DNA of 64,000 nucleotides from Devosia sp. ZB163 (lineage in GTDB: Bacteria > Pseudomonadota > Alphaproteobacteria > Rhizobiales > Devosiaceae): assembly GCF_028613635.1 (NCBI RefSeq), contig NZ_JAQRMY010000002.1:62001-126000 (forward strand), given 5' to 3'. The translations under genes and the position numbers were made by a program. The stretch's first letter is position 1; every line of letters begins with the position of its first letter. This document shows positions 1-8,138 of this stretch, one piece after another. The notes below the pieces were generated by a model, which saw only the letters and a list, made by a program, of their open reading frames with translations, was not told the DNA's origin and did no database searches.

Positions 1-681
1 GGGCGAGATCAGCGGCACGGTGATCGAATGGAACTGCGTCCAGCGGCTGGCGCCATCGACGCGGGCGGCCTCGTAGAGCTCGCGCGGCACGCCCTGGAGG
101 GCGGCGAGGAACAGCACCATGTTGAGGCCGACATTCTTGAACACCTGCACGACGATGACAGAGAGCATCGCGGTTGGTGGGGAGCGCAGCCAGTTCGGCC
201 CCTCGATGCCGATGACCTGCAGCAGCCCGTTGATGCCGCCATTGGCCTGCAACAGGAAGCTCCAGACGATGGTCCAGGCGACGAGCGAGACGACTACCGG
301 CGAGAAGAAGATGGTGCGGAAGACCGTGATGCCCCTCAGCTTCTGGTTCACGAGGATCGCGAGCAACAGGGCGAGGGTGAGGTTGAAGACCACGAGGCCG
401 GCCGAGAAGATGGCGGTGGCGGTCAGCACTTCGGGGAGCGCGGGATCGGCGGCGAGCTTCTGGTAGTTGGCGTCGCCGACGAAGCGGAAGGTGCCGGCCA
501 GCACGTTCCACTCGTGCAGCGAGTACCAGACGACGAGCCCCAGCGGGATCAGGACGAAGAGGATGATGCCGATGAGCTGCGGGGCGATGAACAGGTAGCC
601 CGCCACGCTGTCGCGCCGCTCCATGGTCCAGAACGGCCGCTTGCGCGATCGGTCAGCGGTGGGAGGGGCAGCGAGGGTCAT
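1..681 (-). CDS. ABC sugar transporter permease, MalF/UgpA type (partial, C-terminus outside window)
   Basis: This is an inner-membrane permease of a carbohydrate ABC importer. The ATG at 681 opens a frame that stays open to the window edge (227 codons). An N-terminal basic stretch is followed by a first membrane segment (about residues 30-50), further hydrophobic helices near 95-115 and 130-150, and the EAA loop near residues 205-225 (ELYEAARVDGAS), the contact site for the ATPase. The family is usually 290-320 aa, so about 70-90 residues are missing. It lies downstream of the binding-protein gene on the same strand, separated by a palindromic repeat. The partner permease and any ATPase would lie to the left. 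Substrate unknown. Confidence 0.9.
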   Translation of the reverse strand, partial: MTLAAPPTADRSRKRPFWTMERRDSVAGYLFIAPQLIGIILFVLIPLGLVVWYSLHEWNVLAGTFRFVGDANYQKLAADPALPEVLTATAIFSAGLVVFNLTLALLLAILVNQKLRGITVFRTIFFSPVVVSLVAWTIVWSFLLQANGGINGLLQVIGIEGPNWLRSPPTAMLSVIVVQVFKNVGLNMVLFLAALQGVPRELYEAARVDGASRWTQFHSITVPLISP

Positions 682-713
682 AGGTACAGCTTTCTCGACA
701 TTCGGAGCATACG

Positions 714-845
714 CCCCTCATCCGGCCCTTCGGGCCACCTTCTCCCCGACGGGGAGAAGAATCCACCGGCACCGGTGAAGGGCACCATTCCTCTCCCCGT
801 CGGGGAGAGGGTGGATCGCGCGTGAGCGCGAGACGGGTGAGGGGT
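714..845. repeat. RIME-like intergenic palindromic element
   Basis: A composite palindrome between the binding-protein and permease genes. Outer arms CCCTCATCCG... and ...GGTGAGGGG enclose two CTCCCC-GACGGGG-type hairpins. The same building blocks recur at 48971-49127, and a related type at 43554-43666 and 46882-47020. Structure and position resemble the Rhizobium intergenic mosaic elements. In transcripts it could act as a 3' stabiliser of the binding-protein message. Confidence 0.75.
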
Positions 846-876
846 GGGCCACATTGGCCGGCCCACCCCCAGATCG

Positions 877-2127
877 TCACAGCATCGGCTGGATGCGGTC
901 GCAGACCGATTTCAGCACGGCCGGGACGTCCGCATCGGGCACCCAGAGGGCGTCGAGGGCGGCGCGGGCGGTCTGCTGGATTTCGGCGAAACCGGCATGG
1001 CCGGGCTTCACGACGCCGGTCGAGATGCCCTTGATCACCACGTTCTCGATCTGCTCGGGGGAGAGCAGCGGGTTGGCGGCGCCGAGGACTTCGGCGTTGA
1101 GGAGACTCGCGCGCGGCGGCGGGAAGAACTTGGCGAGCTTCTTGGCATTCTCCGGATTGGTGAAGAAGGCGAGGAAGTCGGAGGCGACGGCCGGGTTCTT
1201 GCCCGAGGCGAAGACGCCGATGCCGGCCTGGCCGATCACCGCGTACTCACCGGCGGGGCCGGACGGCAGCGGCACGAGATCCCAGGCGAAGCCATTCTCC
1301 TTGGGGAGGAGCGAAGCGCGGGAAATCTGCGTGATGGTCATGGCCGCATCGCCGGCGAAGAAGTCGGCGGTGACGCCGGGGCCGGGGATCGACTTGTCGG
1401 TGAAGACGGCCTTGTGGATGAAGCTCATCGCATCAACCATGGGCTGCTCGGTGAACGTGCAGGTCTTGCCGTCGGCGCTCCAGGGCGAGGCGCCCCAGCC
1501 GTTCCAGATGGTGGCGAGGTTGTCCCACACCTTGTAGTCGAAATCGCGGACGATCAGGCCCTGCTTGCCGGACGCGGCGACGGCCGTGTTGATGGCATTG
1601 GCATTGTCCCAGTTCCACTCGCCGGCGGCGATCAGCTCGGCCGGGGTCTTCTGCCCGGCGGCCTTGATGAGGTCGTTGTTGGCGAACACGCCGAAGGGCG
1701 AGGTCGAGAACGGATAGGCGTAGATCTCGTTGTCGGCCGACCACAGGGCGAGAGCGCTCTGGGTCACGTCGGCGAGGTCGTAGCCCTCGACGCCTTCGAA
1801 GGTTGCCTTGAGCGGGGAGAGCGCGCCGGAGCTGACGAAGTCGCCCGCCGTGGTCTCGAGGATCCAGGCGAGGTCGGGGGCGTTGCCGCCGGCGATCTGC
1901 GTGGTCAGCGTCGTGGTGTAGCCGTCGAAGGGCAGCGAGTCGAAGGTGACGTTCACGTCCGGATGCTGGGCCTTGTAGGCGGCGGCGATCTCGTTGAAGA
2001 GCGCCAGGTGCGCCTCGTTGGCGCTCCAGATCGCCATGCGGATGTCCTGCGCCATGGCGGGAACGGCGGCCATCGGGATTGCGATGCCGGCTGCGAGAGC
2101 CGCCATCCTGAGGTTGAGTAGGTTCAT
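877..2127 (-). CDS. Extracellular sugar-binding protein (ABC importer, family 1)
   Basis: 416-aa periplasmic substrate-binding protein of an ABC importer. Residues 1-27 form a Sec signal peptide ending in AMA-QD. The mature part has the family 1 pattern (AAYKAQHPDVNVTFDSLPFDGY near residues 50-70, then GGNAPDLAWI), typical of sugar or glycerol-phosphate type binding proteins. A clear Shine-Dalgarno (AGGAGG, about 8 bases before the ATG at 2127) fixes the start. It is preceded by an FAD oxidoreductase gene (27-base gap) and followed by a permease, on the same strand behind a LacI-type regulator. The ligand cannot be read from sequence; the context suggests a carbohydrate or polyol. Confidence 0.92.
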   Translation of the reverse strand: MNLLNLRMAALAAGIAIPMAAVPAMAQDIRMAIWSANEAHLALFNEIAAAYKAQHPDVNVTFDSLPFDGYTTTLTTQIAGGNAPDLAWILETTAGDFVSSGALSPLKATFEGVEGYDLADVTQSALALWSADNEIYAYPFSTSPFGVFANNDLIKAAGQKTPAELIAAGEWNWDNANAINTAVAASGKQGLIVRDFDYKVWDNLATIWNGWGASPWSADGKTCTFTEQPMVDAMSFIHKAVFTDKSIPGPGVTADFFAGDAAMTITQISRASLLPKENGFAWDLVPLPSGPAGEYAVIGQAGIGVFASGKNPAVASDFLAFFTNPENAKKLAKFFPPPRASLLNAEVLGAANPLLSPEQIENVVIKGISTGVVKPGHAGFAEIQQTARAALDALWVPDADVPAVLKSVCDRIQPML

Positions 2128-2154
2128 CTGTTTTTTCCTCCTGTCAGTAGTCGG

Positions 2155-3765
2155 TTAGTAGCCCCGCACGTCGGGCCAGCGGGTTTCGATGCCCTCGGCG
2201 TAGAGCCGGGACTGGAAGTCGGCGAGCAGGGTGTTGTCGGCCTGCACCTGGTGCGGCGTGACGCCTTCGTTGAGGCAGTAGGCGGCGAGCAGGCCGGCGA
2301 CCTCGCCGATGTTCCACTCCACCGGATGCAGCCGGTAGCAGCCATTGGTGATGTGGGTGGTGCCGATGGTCTTGCCGGCCGGGATCATGTTGGTGACGCG
2401 CTGCGGCAAGAGGGCGCCGAGCGGGATCTCGAACGGGCACGAGGCCACGTCGATGTAGTTGTCGCCGCCGGTCGAGGGGTGCAGGTCGATCCGGTACATG
2501 CCGATGCCGACGCTGTCGCGGTAGTTGACCGCACCGCGGTCGCCGCGCACGTCGTAGCTGAGGTCCTGCTCGACGATCGTCGTCACCGCCTTGATGCGGC
2601 GGCTCTCGCGGATGTAGGGCGCCATGGCGAGGCCATGGTTGGTGCCGGTGATGTCACCGCGCAGGCGCAGGCCCGGGAAGCCCTGGCCGCCATCTTCGCG
2701 CGGCGCTTCGGTCTGCAGCCAGTAGAAGACGGAGTAGGCGAGGTCGGCCGCGCCCTGGATGCGCTCGTTGTAGACGGCCTCGGGCACGTCGATGATCGGG
2801 TGCTCGAAATAGTCGAGCATCGGCCAGTTCACGAGGCAGATGTCCGACTGGTACGCGCCGGGCACGAAGTTGCGGCGGGCCGCGATGCGCCGGAAGGTCC
2901 AGAGATTGCCGTCACCCGGGTTCTTGCGCTGGTCGGCGTCGACGAGGGTCGGATCGTCGTCCGGGTTCGGCGTGAAGCTGCGCACGGTGCTCTCGAGCGT
3001 GCGCGGGTGCGGCGCGACGAAGCCGATGAGCGGTCCGCCCCAGAAGCTCGGGGTGTAGGCGCGCCACTTGTCATAGTTGCGCGGCTTGTCGCCGACCTGG
3101 TTGCCGTCGACATGGTCGAGGGCAAAGCAGATCGAGACGGCCTGCGAGTTGGTCGGCTGCGCTTCGGCCGGGGCGGAGGGCTCGCCGGTATCGCGCTGGC
3201 TCTCAAAGCCGGTGACGTACTCGGTGCCGGTCATCGGCAGCAGGTCGCCGAGCTCGGTGGCCTCGATCACGTACTTGCCGGTGACGACGATCTGGTCGCC
3301 GCTGTCGCGGTGCCTGAGGGTCACGGCGCGCACGCGGTCGCCATCCATCTCGGCCGAGACGGGCTTGTAGGGCTGGAGCACGGTGAGCTGGCCGCCGCCG
3401 CGATAGGGCATCAGCATCGCTTCCATCACCGCGAGGCCGACGCGCGGCTCGTGGCAGAGGCGCGAGACGTAGCCGGCGCCGGGATTGAGGTCGCCCCAGG
3501 CGCGGCTCTTCTCGGTGAGCGGATAGTGGTCGCGATAGTACTGGCGGATCCCGTTGCGCAGGGCGCGGTACGAGCGGGTGATGCCGAACTGCTCGACCCA
3601 GCTGTGCTCGTCGGGCGGCACGGCCTGGCTGGTCATCTGCCCGCCGATCCAGTCGAACTCCTCCGTCATGACGACGGTGCGGCCCGAACGAAGGGCGCCG
3701 AGCGCCGCCGCGACGCCGCCGAGGCCGCCGCCGATGATCGCGATGTCTGCCGAGAATTCTTTCAC
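2155..3765 (-). CDS. FAD-dependent oxidoreductase (FAD_oxidored family)
   Basis: 536-aa protein with an N-terminal Rossmann FAD site (IAIIGGGLGGVAAALGALRSG, residues 8-28) and the acidic end of the second strand (VVMTEEFDWIGGQ), which is typical of the large FAD_oxidored family often found in sugar-catabolic operons. The start is GTG at 3765; an upstream GGAC is only a weak ribosome site. No signal peptide is visible, so it is probably cytoplasmic. It lies between a LacI-type regulator and a sugar-binding protein gene on one strand, so it probably oxidises the imported compound or a product of it. The exact substrate is unknown. Confidence 0.85.
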   Translation of the reverse strand: MKEFSADIAIIGGGLGGVAAALGALRSGRTVVMTEEFDWIGGQMTSQAVPPDEHSWVEQFGITRSYRALRNGIRQYYRDHYPLTEKSRAWGDLNPGAGYVSRLCHEPRVGLAVMEAMLMPYRGGGQLTVLQPYKPVSAEMDGDRVRAVTLRHRDSGDQIVVTGKYVIEATELGDLLPMTGTEYVTGFESQRDTGEPSAPAEAQPTNSQAVSICFALDHVDGNQVGDKPRNYDKWRAYTPSFWGGPLIGFVAPHPRTLESTVRSFTPNPDDDPTLVDADQRKNPGDGNLWTFRRIAARRNFVPGAYQSDICLVNWPMLDYFEHPIIDVPEAVYNERIQGAADLAYSVFYWLQTEAPREDGGQGFPGLRLRGDITGTNHGLAMAPYIRESRRIKAVTTIVEQDLSYDVRGDRGAVNYRDSVGIGMYRIDLHPSTGGDNYIDVASCPFEIPLGALLPQRVTNMIPAGKTIGTTHITNGCYRLHPVEWNIGEVAGLLAAYCLNEGVTPHQVQADNTLLADFQSRLYAEGIETRWPDVRGY

Positions 3766-3808
3766 TTGAAGTCCGTCTGTTAGGTCGCGCCGGGGGGCGA
3801 AGGGCCGG

Positions 3809-4873
3809 TCAGCTCTTCAGTCCGTCGCTTGGGTGGATGGGGCCGAGGGTTTCGCCCTCGATTGGTTCGCAGGGGAGCACGACCTGCTCGCCTTTCGAGC
3901 CGGCCTCGATCCGCTCGCAGAGCATCTGCGTGGCGCGGCGCGCCATTTCCTCGCGGGGGACCGAGAAGGTGGTGAAGCGGGTGCCCGACTGCATGGGTCT
4001 CAGGTGGCTGCCGAGGACGACGATCGAGAGATCGCCGGGCACCGAGAGGTTCTGCGAGCGGGCCGCGGCGTCGACGATCACCGCGTCGGCCATTTCGGTG
4101 AAGACTGCCACCGTCGCGCCGGAATTGCGGATCGCCTCGAGCATGGGCAGCGCCTTGCCGCCGACTTCGGGGATGTGCAGCACCATCTCGGCGCCCCCCG
4201 GCGCCAGTTTGGCGTCCGCGAGTGCGGAGGTGAAGCCGGTCCAGCGGTCGACCGAGGACTCGGCGCCCTTGCTGGGGCCGACATAGGCGAGTTTCGTGTG
4301 CCCCTTGAGCCTCGCCCGGCGCACCATTTCGGCGGTGGCCGACACGTAGTCGGCGCCGACATAGGGGACGGGGGCGCCGACGGGCTCGCGGCGGCCGACG
4401 GCGACGAAGGGATAGTCGCCGGCGACGAGGCGCTTCAGCTCGGCGCGATCGAACTCGCGGCCGAGGATGACGCAGCCATCGGCGAGGCGCAGGCGGTTGT
4501 TCTCGTCGAAGATCTTGCGCTGGCCGCGATGGGCGGGAGCGCCGGTGAGGAGCAGCAGGTCGTAGCCGAGCGCTTGCGCCGTCTCCTCGATACCGAAGAG
4601 GAACGGTGTGAAGAAGTCGGCCTGGGCGCTGGGGAAGGCGGGTTCGTAGGTGAAGACGCCGAGGATGCGGTTGAGGCCCTTGGCCATGCGACGGGCGATC
4701 GGATCGGCGACGTAGCCGGTCTCGCGGATGGCTTTCTGGACGCGCTCGCGCGTCTCGTCCGGGATGCGGCCGGCGGCGGCCTTGGCGTCGTTGAGGACGA
4801 GCGAGACGGTCGCCTGGCTGACGCCGGCGATGCGTGCAATGTCCCGCTGTGTGAGCCGTCCCACCTTCGCCAA
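3809..4873 (-). CDS. LacI-family transcriptional regulator
   Basis: LacI/GalR-type repressor with an N-terminal helix-turn-helix and hinge (LTQRDIARIAGVSQATVSLVLND) followed by a periplasmic-binding-protein-like effector domain. I chose the TTG at 4873 (354 aa) because GGAGG lies 5 bases upstream. A longer frame opens at a TTG at 4897 (362 aa), and a GTG at 4864 would also keep the whole DNA-binding domain. It is the first gene of the operon regulator - FAD oxidoreductase - binding protein - permease. A tandem inverted repeat immediately upstream (4902-4934) is the likely operator, so it probably represses its own operon until the imported sugar binds. Confidence 0.9.
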   Translation of the reverse strand: MAKVGRLTQRDIARIAGVSQATVSLVLNDAKAAAGRIPDETRERVQKAIRETGYVADPIARRMAKGLNRILGVFTYEPAFPSAQADFFTPFLFGIEETAQALGYDLLLLTGAPAHRGQRKIFDENNRLRLADGCVILGREFDRAELKRLVAGDYPFVAVGRREPVGAPVPYVGADYVSATAEMVRRARLKGHTKLAYVGPSKGAESSVDRWTGFTSALADAKLAPGGAEMVLHIPEVGGKALPMLEAIRNSGATVAVFTEMADAVIVDAAARSQNLSVPGDLSIVVLGSHLRPMQSGTRFTTFSVPREEMARRATQMLCERIEAGSKGEQVVLPCEPIEGETLGPIHPSDGLKS

Positions 4874-4901
4874 TCGGTCCTCCCAGACGCCCGGCAAGTC
4901 T

Positions 4902-4934
4902 GCTAATGCGTATTAGCTGCTAATGCGTATTAGC
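4902..4934. promoter_or_regulatory. Tandem LacI-type operator
   Basis: Two identical copies of GCTAATGCGTATTAGC (4902-4917 and 4919-4934), 17 bp apart. Each has perfect half-sites GCTAAT/ATTAGC around a 4-bp centre, the size and CG-centred layout usual for LacI/GalR proteins. They end about 28 bp before the chosen start of the adjacent LacI-type gene, which points to autoregulation of that operon. I found no further copy in the window. Confidence 0.8.
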
Positions 4935-4935
4935 G

Positions 4936-5256
4936 GGATCGGGGGAGGGAGTCAACGGCCGGGTCGGCGACGGTCACGAGGGGGCCGACCCCGGCCCGCG
5001 AAGCCTCTATCGCCACCCCCGTGGTCACGACCGACACATGGAACGGGGCGTGCTGGCTGATCGCCTTCGGGCTGTTCGGCCTCGAGTTCGGCCCGATCCT
5101 TCTGTCGGCGCGGACAAAAGGCGGATGAGTTTGCCCCGTCGGTGAAAAGAACGCGAAGGGCTTCCAGCCGGCACTGGCCTTTCGGTGGGCAGACCGTGCT
5201 AAGGGTCGGGCAGGCCGAGTCATTCCAGACAAGACTATTCAAAAGAGAGGACAGGT
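4936..5256. other. Intergenic region between divergent lacI-type gene and metY
   Basis: 321 bases without a convincing gene. It must hold the metY promoter. A GTG-initiated frame at 5021-5128 on the plus strand would encode a 35-residue peptide with a hydrophobic stretch, but no ribosome site precedes it. No SAM riboswitch pattern could be fitted. The ribosome site AGAGAGGA of metY lies at the right end. Confidence 0.5.
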
Positions 5257-6531
5257 ATGAAACTCGAATCCATTGCGCTGCACCACGGCTACACGCCGGA
5301 GGCCACCACCAAGTCCGCTGCGGTCCCGATCTACCAGACCACGTCGTACACGTTCGACGACACGCAGCACGGCGCCGACCTGTTCAACCTCGCGGTGCCC
5401 GGGAACATCTATACCCGCATCATGAACCCCACGACCGCGGTGCTCGAAGCCCGCGTCGCGGAGATGGAAGGCGGCATCGCCGGCCTCGCGCTCGCCTCGG
5501 GCATGGCGGCGATCACCTACGCCATCCAGACCATCGCACAGGCCGGCGACAACATCGTCTCGGTGAGCCAGCTCTATGGCGGCACCTACAACCTGTTCGT
5601 CCACACCTTCCCGCGCCAGGGCATCGAGGTCCGGCTTGCCGACCAGGCTGATTTCGACGGGCTCGAGAAGCTGATCGACGGCAAGACCAAGGCCGTGTTC
5701 TGCGAGTCCATCGGCAACCCCGCCGGCAACGTCGTCGACATCCAGCGGCTGGCCGAGATCGCGCACAAGCATGGCGTGCCGCTGATCGTCGACAACACCG
5801 TCGCAACGCCCTACCTCTGCCGGCCGATCGACTTCGGCGCCGACATCGTGGTGCATGCGCTGACCAAGTATATCGGCGGCCACGGCAACTCGATCGGCGG
5901 CATCATCGTCGACTCGGGCAAGTTCGACTGGAAGGCCAACAAGGAGCGCTTCCCGCTGCTCAACGAGCCCGATCCGTCGTACCACGGCGTCGTCTACACC
6001 GAGGCGCTCGGGCCGGCAGCCTTTATCGGCCGGGCGCGCGTCGTGCCGCTGCGCAACACCGGCGCCGCACTCTCGCCCAACAGCGCGTTCCTCTTCCTGA
6101 TGGGGCTCGAGACGCTCGGGCTGCGCATGGAGCGCCATTGCGAGAACGCCGAGGCGCTCGGTGCCTGGCTGAAGAAGCACCCCAAGATCGAATGGGTGAA
6201 CTACGCCGCGCTGCCTGACAGCAAGTACAACGCGACGGCCAAGAAGATCAGCAAGGGCAAGGCCTCGGGCATCATCAGCTTCGGCATCAAGGGCGGGGCC
6301 GCCGCGGGCGCCCAGTTCATCGATGCGCTGCAGATGATCTACCGGCTGGTCAACATCGGCGACGCCAAGTCGCTCGCCTGCCACCCGGCTTCGACGACCC
6401 ACCGGCAGCTCTCGCCCGAGGAACTGGCCAAGGCCGGCGTCTCCGAGGACCTGGTGCGCATCTCGGTCGGCATCGAGCACATCGACGACATCATCGCCGA
6501 TGTCGAGCAGGCGCTGGCCAAGGTCAGCTGA
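5257..6531 (+). CDS. metY: O-acetylhomoserine sulfhydrylase (aminocarboxypropyltransferase)
   Basis: 424-aa PLP enzyme of the Cys/Met metabolism family, of the length normal for MetY (420-430 aa). It makes homocysteine from O-acetylhomoserine and sulfide in the cytoplasm. The PLP lysine is K204 in HALTKYIGGHG, with the preceding DN of IVDNTVATP (residues 179-180) as the cofactor aspartate region. MetY-type features include the N-terminal ALHHGYTPE and the Q-T-T-S-Y motif. Ribosome site GAGAGGA precedes the ATG. It is monocistronic, with a hairpin terminator 8 bases after the stop. It could in principle use O-succinylhomoserine, but sequence and length favour the acetyl form. Confidence 0.93.
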   Translation: MKLESIALHHGYTPEATTKSAAVPIYQTTSYTFDDTQHGADLFNLAVPGNIYTRIMNPTTAVLEARVAEMEGGIAGLALASGMAAITYAIQTIAQAGDNIVSVSQLYGGTYNLFVHTFPRQGIEVRLADQADFDGLEKLIDGKTKAVFCESIGNPAGNVVDIQRLAEIAHKHGVPLIVDNTVATPYLCRPIDFGADIVVHALTKYIGGHGNSIGGIIVDSGKFDWKANKERFPLLNEPDPSYHGVVYTEALGPAAFIGRARVVPLRNTGAALSPNSAFLFLMGLETLGLRMERHCENAEALGAWLKKHPKIEWVNYAALPDSKYNATAKKISKGKASGIISFGIKGGAAAGAQFIDALQMIYRLVNIGDAKSLACHPASTTHRQLSPEELAKAGVSEDLVRISVGIEHIDDIIADVEQALAKVS

Positions 6532-6538
6532 CAACGAG

Positions 6539-6565
6539 CTGGCCGCCGGCAACCCCGGCGGCCAG
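6539..6565 (+). terminator. Rho-independent terminator of metY
   Basis: Perfect 11-bp stem (6539-6549 CTGGCCGCCGG with 6555-6565) with a 5-base loop, followed by TTTCATTTC on the plus strand. It may also serve the gene converging from the right. Confidence 0.75.
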
Positions 6566-6567
6566 TT

Positions 6568-7377
6568 TCATTTCAGGACTTCGTACCCCGTGACCGTTCC
6601 CTTCCAGTACGTGAAGGGTCCGTGCGGCAGTTGCCAGCTGACCTCGCCATAGCTTGGGAGGCGATGGGCGCCGAACGAGCGGTATTGCGAGTAGGCGCCG
6701 ATCCACGGGGTCGGCACTGTGCGGTTGCCCACGGTCATCGGCCGGTCCTCGGCGCGCATCCCGGTGATGTCGCCCGCTTCGTCGAAGGTGAAGCGGACGC
6801 TTGCCGTACCGTCCGCGACTTCGACGGTCCGCGCGTCGATCTGGCGCCAGGCGAGCCCGGCATTGTTGAGGATGGCATCGGGGTGGAGCGGGAGCTCGGA
6901 CAGGTAACGTTGCAGCTCGCCCTTGTCGAAATCACCGCCTTCGCCCTTGGCGACGGTCACAGTGCCGAGAAGGCGTGCTTCGAGGAGGCCCTTGCCCCCG
7001 ACGATGCTGTCGACGACGGAAACGGGGATGCCGAACATGGCGCCGCGGCCGTACCAGACCATGCCGGACGTCGTCGGTGACAGCCACTGGTCGGCGGTGA
7101 TGTCGATCGGCGGGCGGCCGGCGGCGGTGGACAGGCGGGCGCGATGCGTGAGGTGGATGGGCGAGCCGGCACCAACGCGGCCGCCATTGCGGATGGCGAA
7201 GTCGCGCACGATGGCGGGCAGGTCGGGACTGCCCGCTGCTTGCGAAGCGCCCGACAGAACGGTGCCGCGCAGGGCCAGGATCCGGCTGTCGAACTGGCGG
7301 TTCTGGACCCATGCGAACGCGGCAGCCGCGATGGCGGCGATCAGCAGCAGCAGTAGCAAGGCGCGTCTCCCATTCAC
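6568..7377 (-). CDS. Membrane-anchored protein of the DUF6544/DUF6920 type
   Basis: 269 aa with one N-terminal membrane segment (residues 5-24, LLLLLLIAAIAAAAF) and a large domain that should lie outside the cytoplasm. The middle contains GELQRYLSELPLHPDAILNN, a pattern I associate with the uncharacterised DUF6544 (formerly DUF6920) family. Function is not known. The start is GTG at 7377, 15 bases after the fixK-like gene on the same strand, so the two may be cotranscribed. It converges with metY. The family assignment is from memory and moderately sure; that it is a real gene is nearly certain. Confidence 0.7.
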   Translation of the reverse strand: MNGRRALLLLLLIAAIAAAAFAWVQNRQFDSRILALRGTVLSGASQAAGSPDLPAIVRDFAIRNGGRVGAGSPIHLTHRARLSTAAGRPPIDITADQWLSPTTSGMVWYGRGAMFGIPVSVVDSIVGGKGLLEARLLGTVTVAKGEGGDFDKGELQRYLSELPLHPDAILNNAGLAWRQIDARTVEVADGTASVRFTFDEAGDITGMRAEDRPMTVGNRTVPTPWIGAYSQYRSFGAHRLPSYGEVSWQLPHGPFTYWKGTVTGYEVLK

Positions 7378-7392
7378 GCCTGTTGATCCGGT

Positions 7393-8037
7393 CTAGTCGG
7401 TCATGGCCTCGAGAGCGGCGACATCGAGCAGTTCCACCTCGCTGATCGAACGGAGCCGGATGAGGCCCTGTTCCTTGAGCGCGCGGAGGACGCGCGACAC
7501 GGTTTCGAAGGTCATGCCGAGATAGTCGGCAATGTCGTTGCGCGGCATGGCGAGGTAGACCGAACGGGCGTCGCCCTGGCGCTCGGCAAGATCGAGCAGG
7601 AGGGCGGCCATGCGCTCGTTGGCGGTCCGGCGGCCCAGCAGCATCAGGTGGCTCTGCATGCGGGCGAGGCCCTTGAGGGCGACCATCAGCAGGCTGCCGG
7701 CCGGCTGCGCGCCGCAGCTGGGGCGCAGCACGCGGATGCCGGCGCCGTCGACGCTCTCGGCATACGAGTCGTGGGTGCCATCGGCCTCGAAGCCGAAGAC
7801 TTCGCCGGCAGTGTGGAAGGCGCAGACGAGCCGGCGGCCGTCCGCCGTCATGCGGCAGATGCGGATCATGCCGAACTCGACGAGGTAGAGCGGACCGGCA
7901 GTCTCGCCCTGGGCGTAGATGGTGGCTTCGGCTGGATAGAAGGTGACCGCGGCGGGTTGCATCGCGGTGAGCAGGTCGGACAGGCCAGCATTCGCGTCAT
8001 TGGTGCGGTTGACCCTGAAGCTCGGCTGGATGTGCAT
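7393..8037 (-). CDS. fixK: FixK-type Crp/Fnr transcriptional regulator
   Basis: 214 aa: cyclic-nucleotide-binding-like sensor domain (about 20-140) and a C-terminal winged helix with NDIADYLGMTFETVSRVLRAL, whose E-xx-S-R recognition helix matches proteins that bind TTGAT-N4-ATCAA. It lacks the N-terminal cysteine cluster of FNR, so it should not sense oxygen itself, as in FixK. In rhizobia FixK is made when FixL/FixJ detect low oxygen and then activates ccoNOQP, ccoGHIS and hemN, all of which lie next to it here. A FixJ-like site is upstream (8104-8122). One Cys near residue 109 could be a redox site, as in FixK2-type proteins, but this is uncertain. Confidence 0.85.
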   Translation of the reverse strand: MHIQPSFRVNRTNDANAGLSDLLTAMQPAAVTFYPAEATIYAQGETAGPLYLVEFGMIRICRMTADGRRLVCAFHTAGEVFGFEADGTHDSYAESVDGAGIRVLRPSCGAQPAGSLLMVALKGLARMQSHLMLLGRRTANERMAALLLDLAERQGDARSVYLAMPRNDIADYLGMTFETVSRVLRALKEQGLIRLRSISEVELLDVAALEAMTD

Positions 8038-8103
8038 TTTGCTGCCCCGTTGTTGACGGTGCGAAACTAGCCGTTGCGTGGGAATACGAAATTCCGGTCG
8101 GAG

Positions 8104-8122
8104 TCTTAGGGGGACTACTTAG
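8104..8122 (-). promoter_or_regulatory. Putative FixJ-binding site of fixK
   Basis: On the minus strand this reads CTAAGTAGTCCCCCTAAGA, close to the FixJ target known from rhizobial fixK promoters (TAAGTA, T, CCC and a terminal TA-type half). It lies 67-85 bases before the fixK start codon, the expected place for a phospho-FixJ site activating a promoter with a short leader. Consensus recalled from the literature; not tested. Confidence 0.55.
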
Positions 8123-8138
8123 TAGAATCCCGGAGGGG

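Noticed and set aside
28-825. Long plus-strand frame rich in E, D, R, G and H opposite the permease
   Set aside because: It is the antisense shadow of the high-GC permease gene and has no protein-like pattern. The same holds for the other long frames opposite real genes, for example at 844-2121, 8154-9536 and 16859-18358.
5021-5128. 35-residue hydrophobic frame with GTG start before metY
   Set aside because: A membrane-like stretch is visible, but there is no ribosome site and no operon link, so it was not called as a gene.
5160-5256. Possible SAM-responsive riboswitch before metY (GTGCTAAGG)
   Set aside because: The fragment recalls the 3' part of SAM-II, but the conserved 5' loop and a fitting stem are missing.
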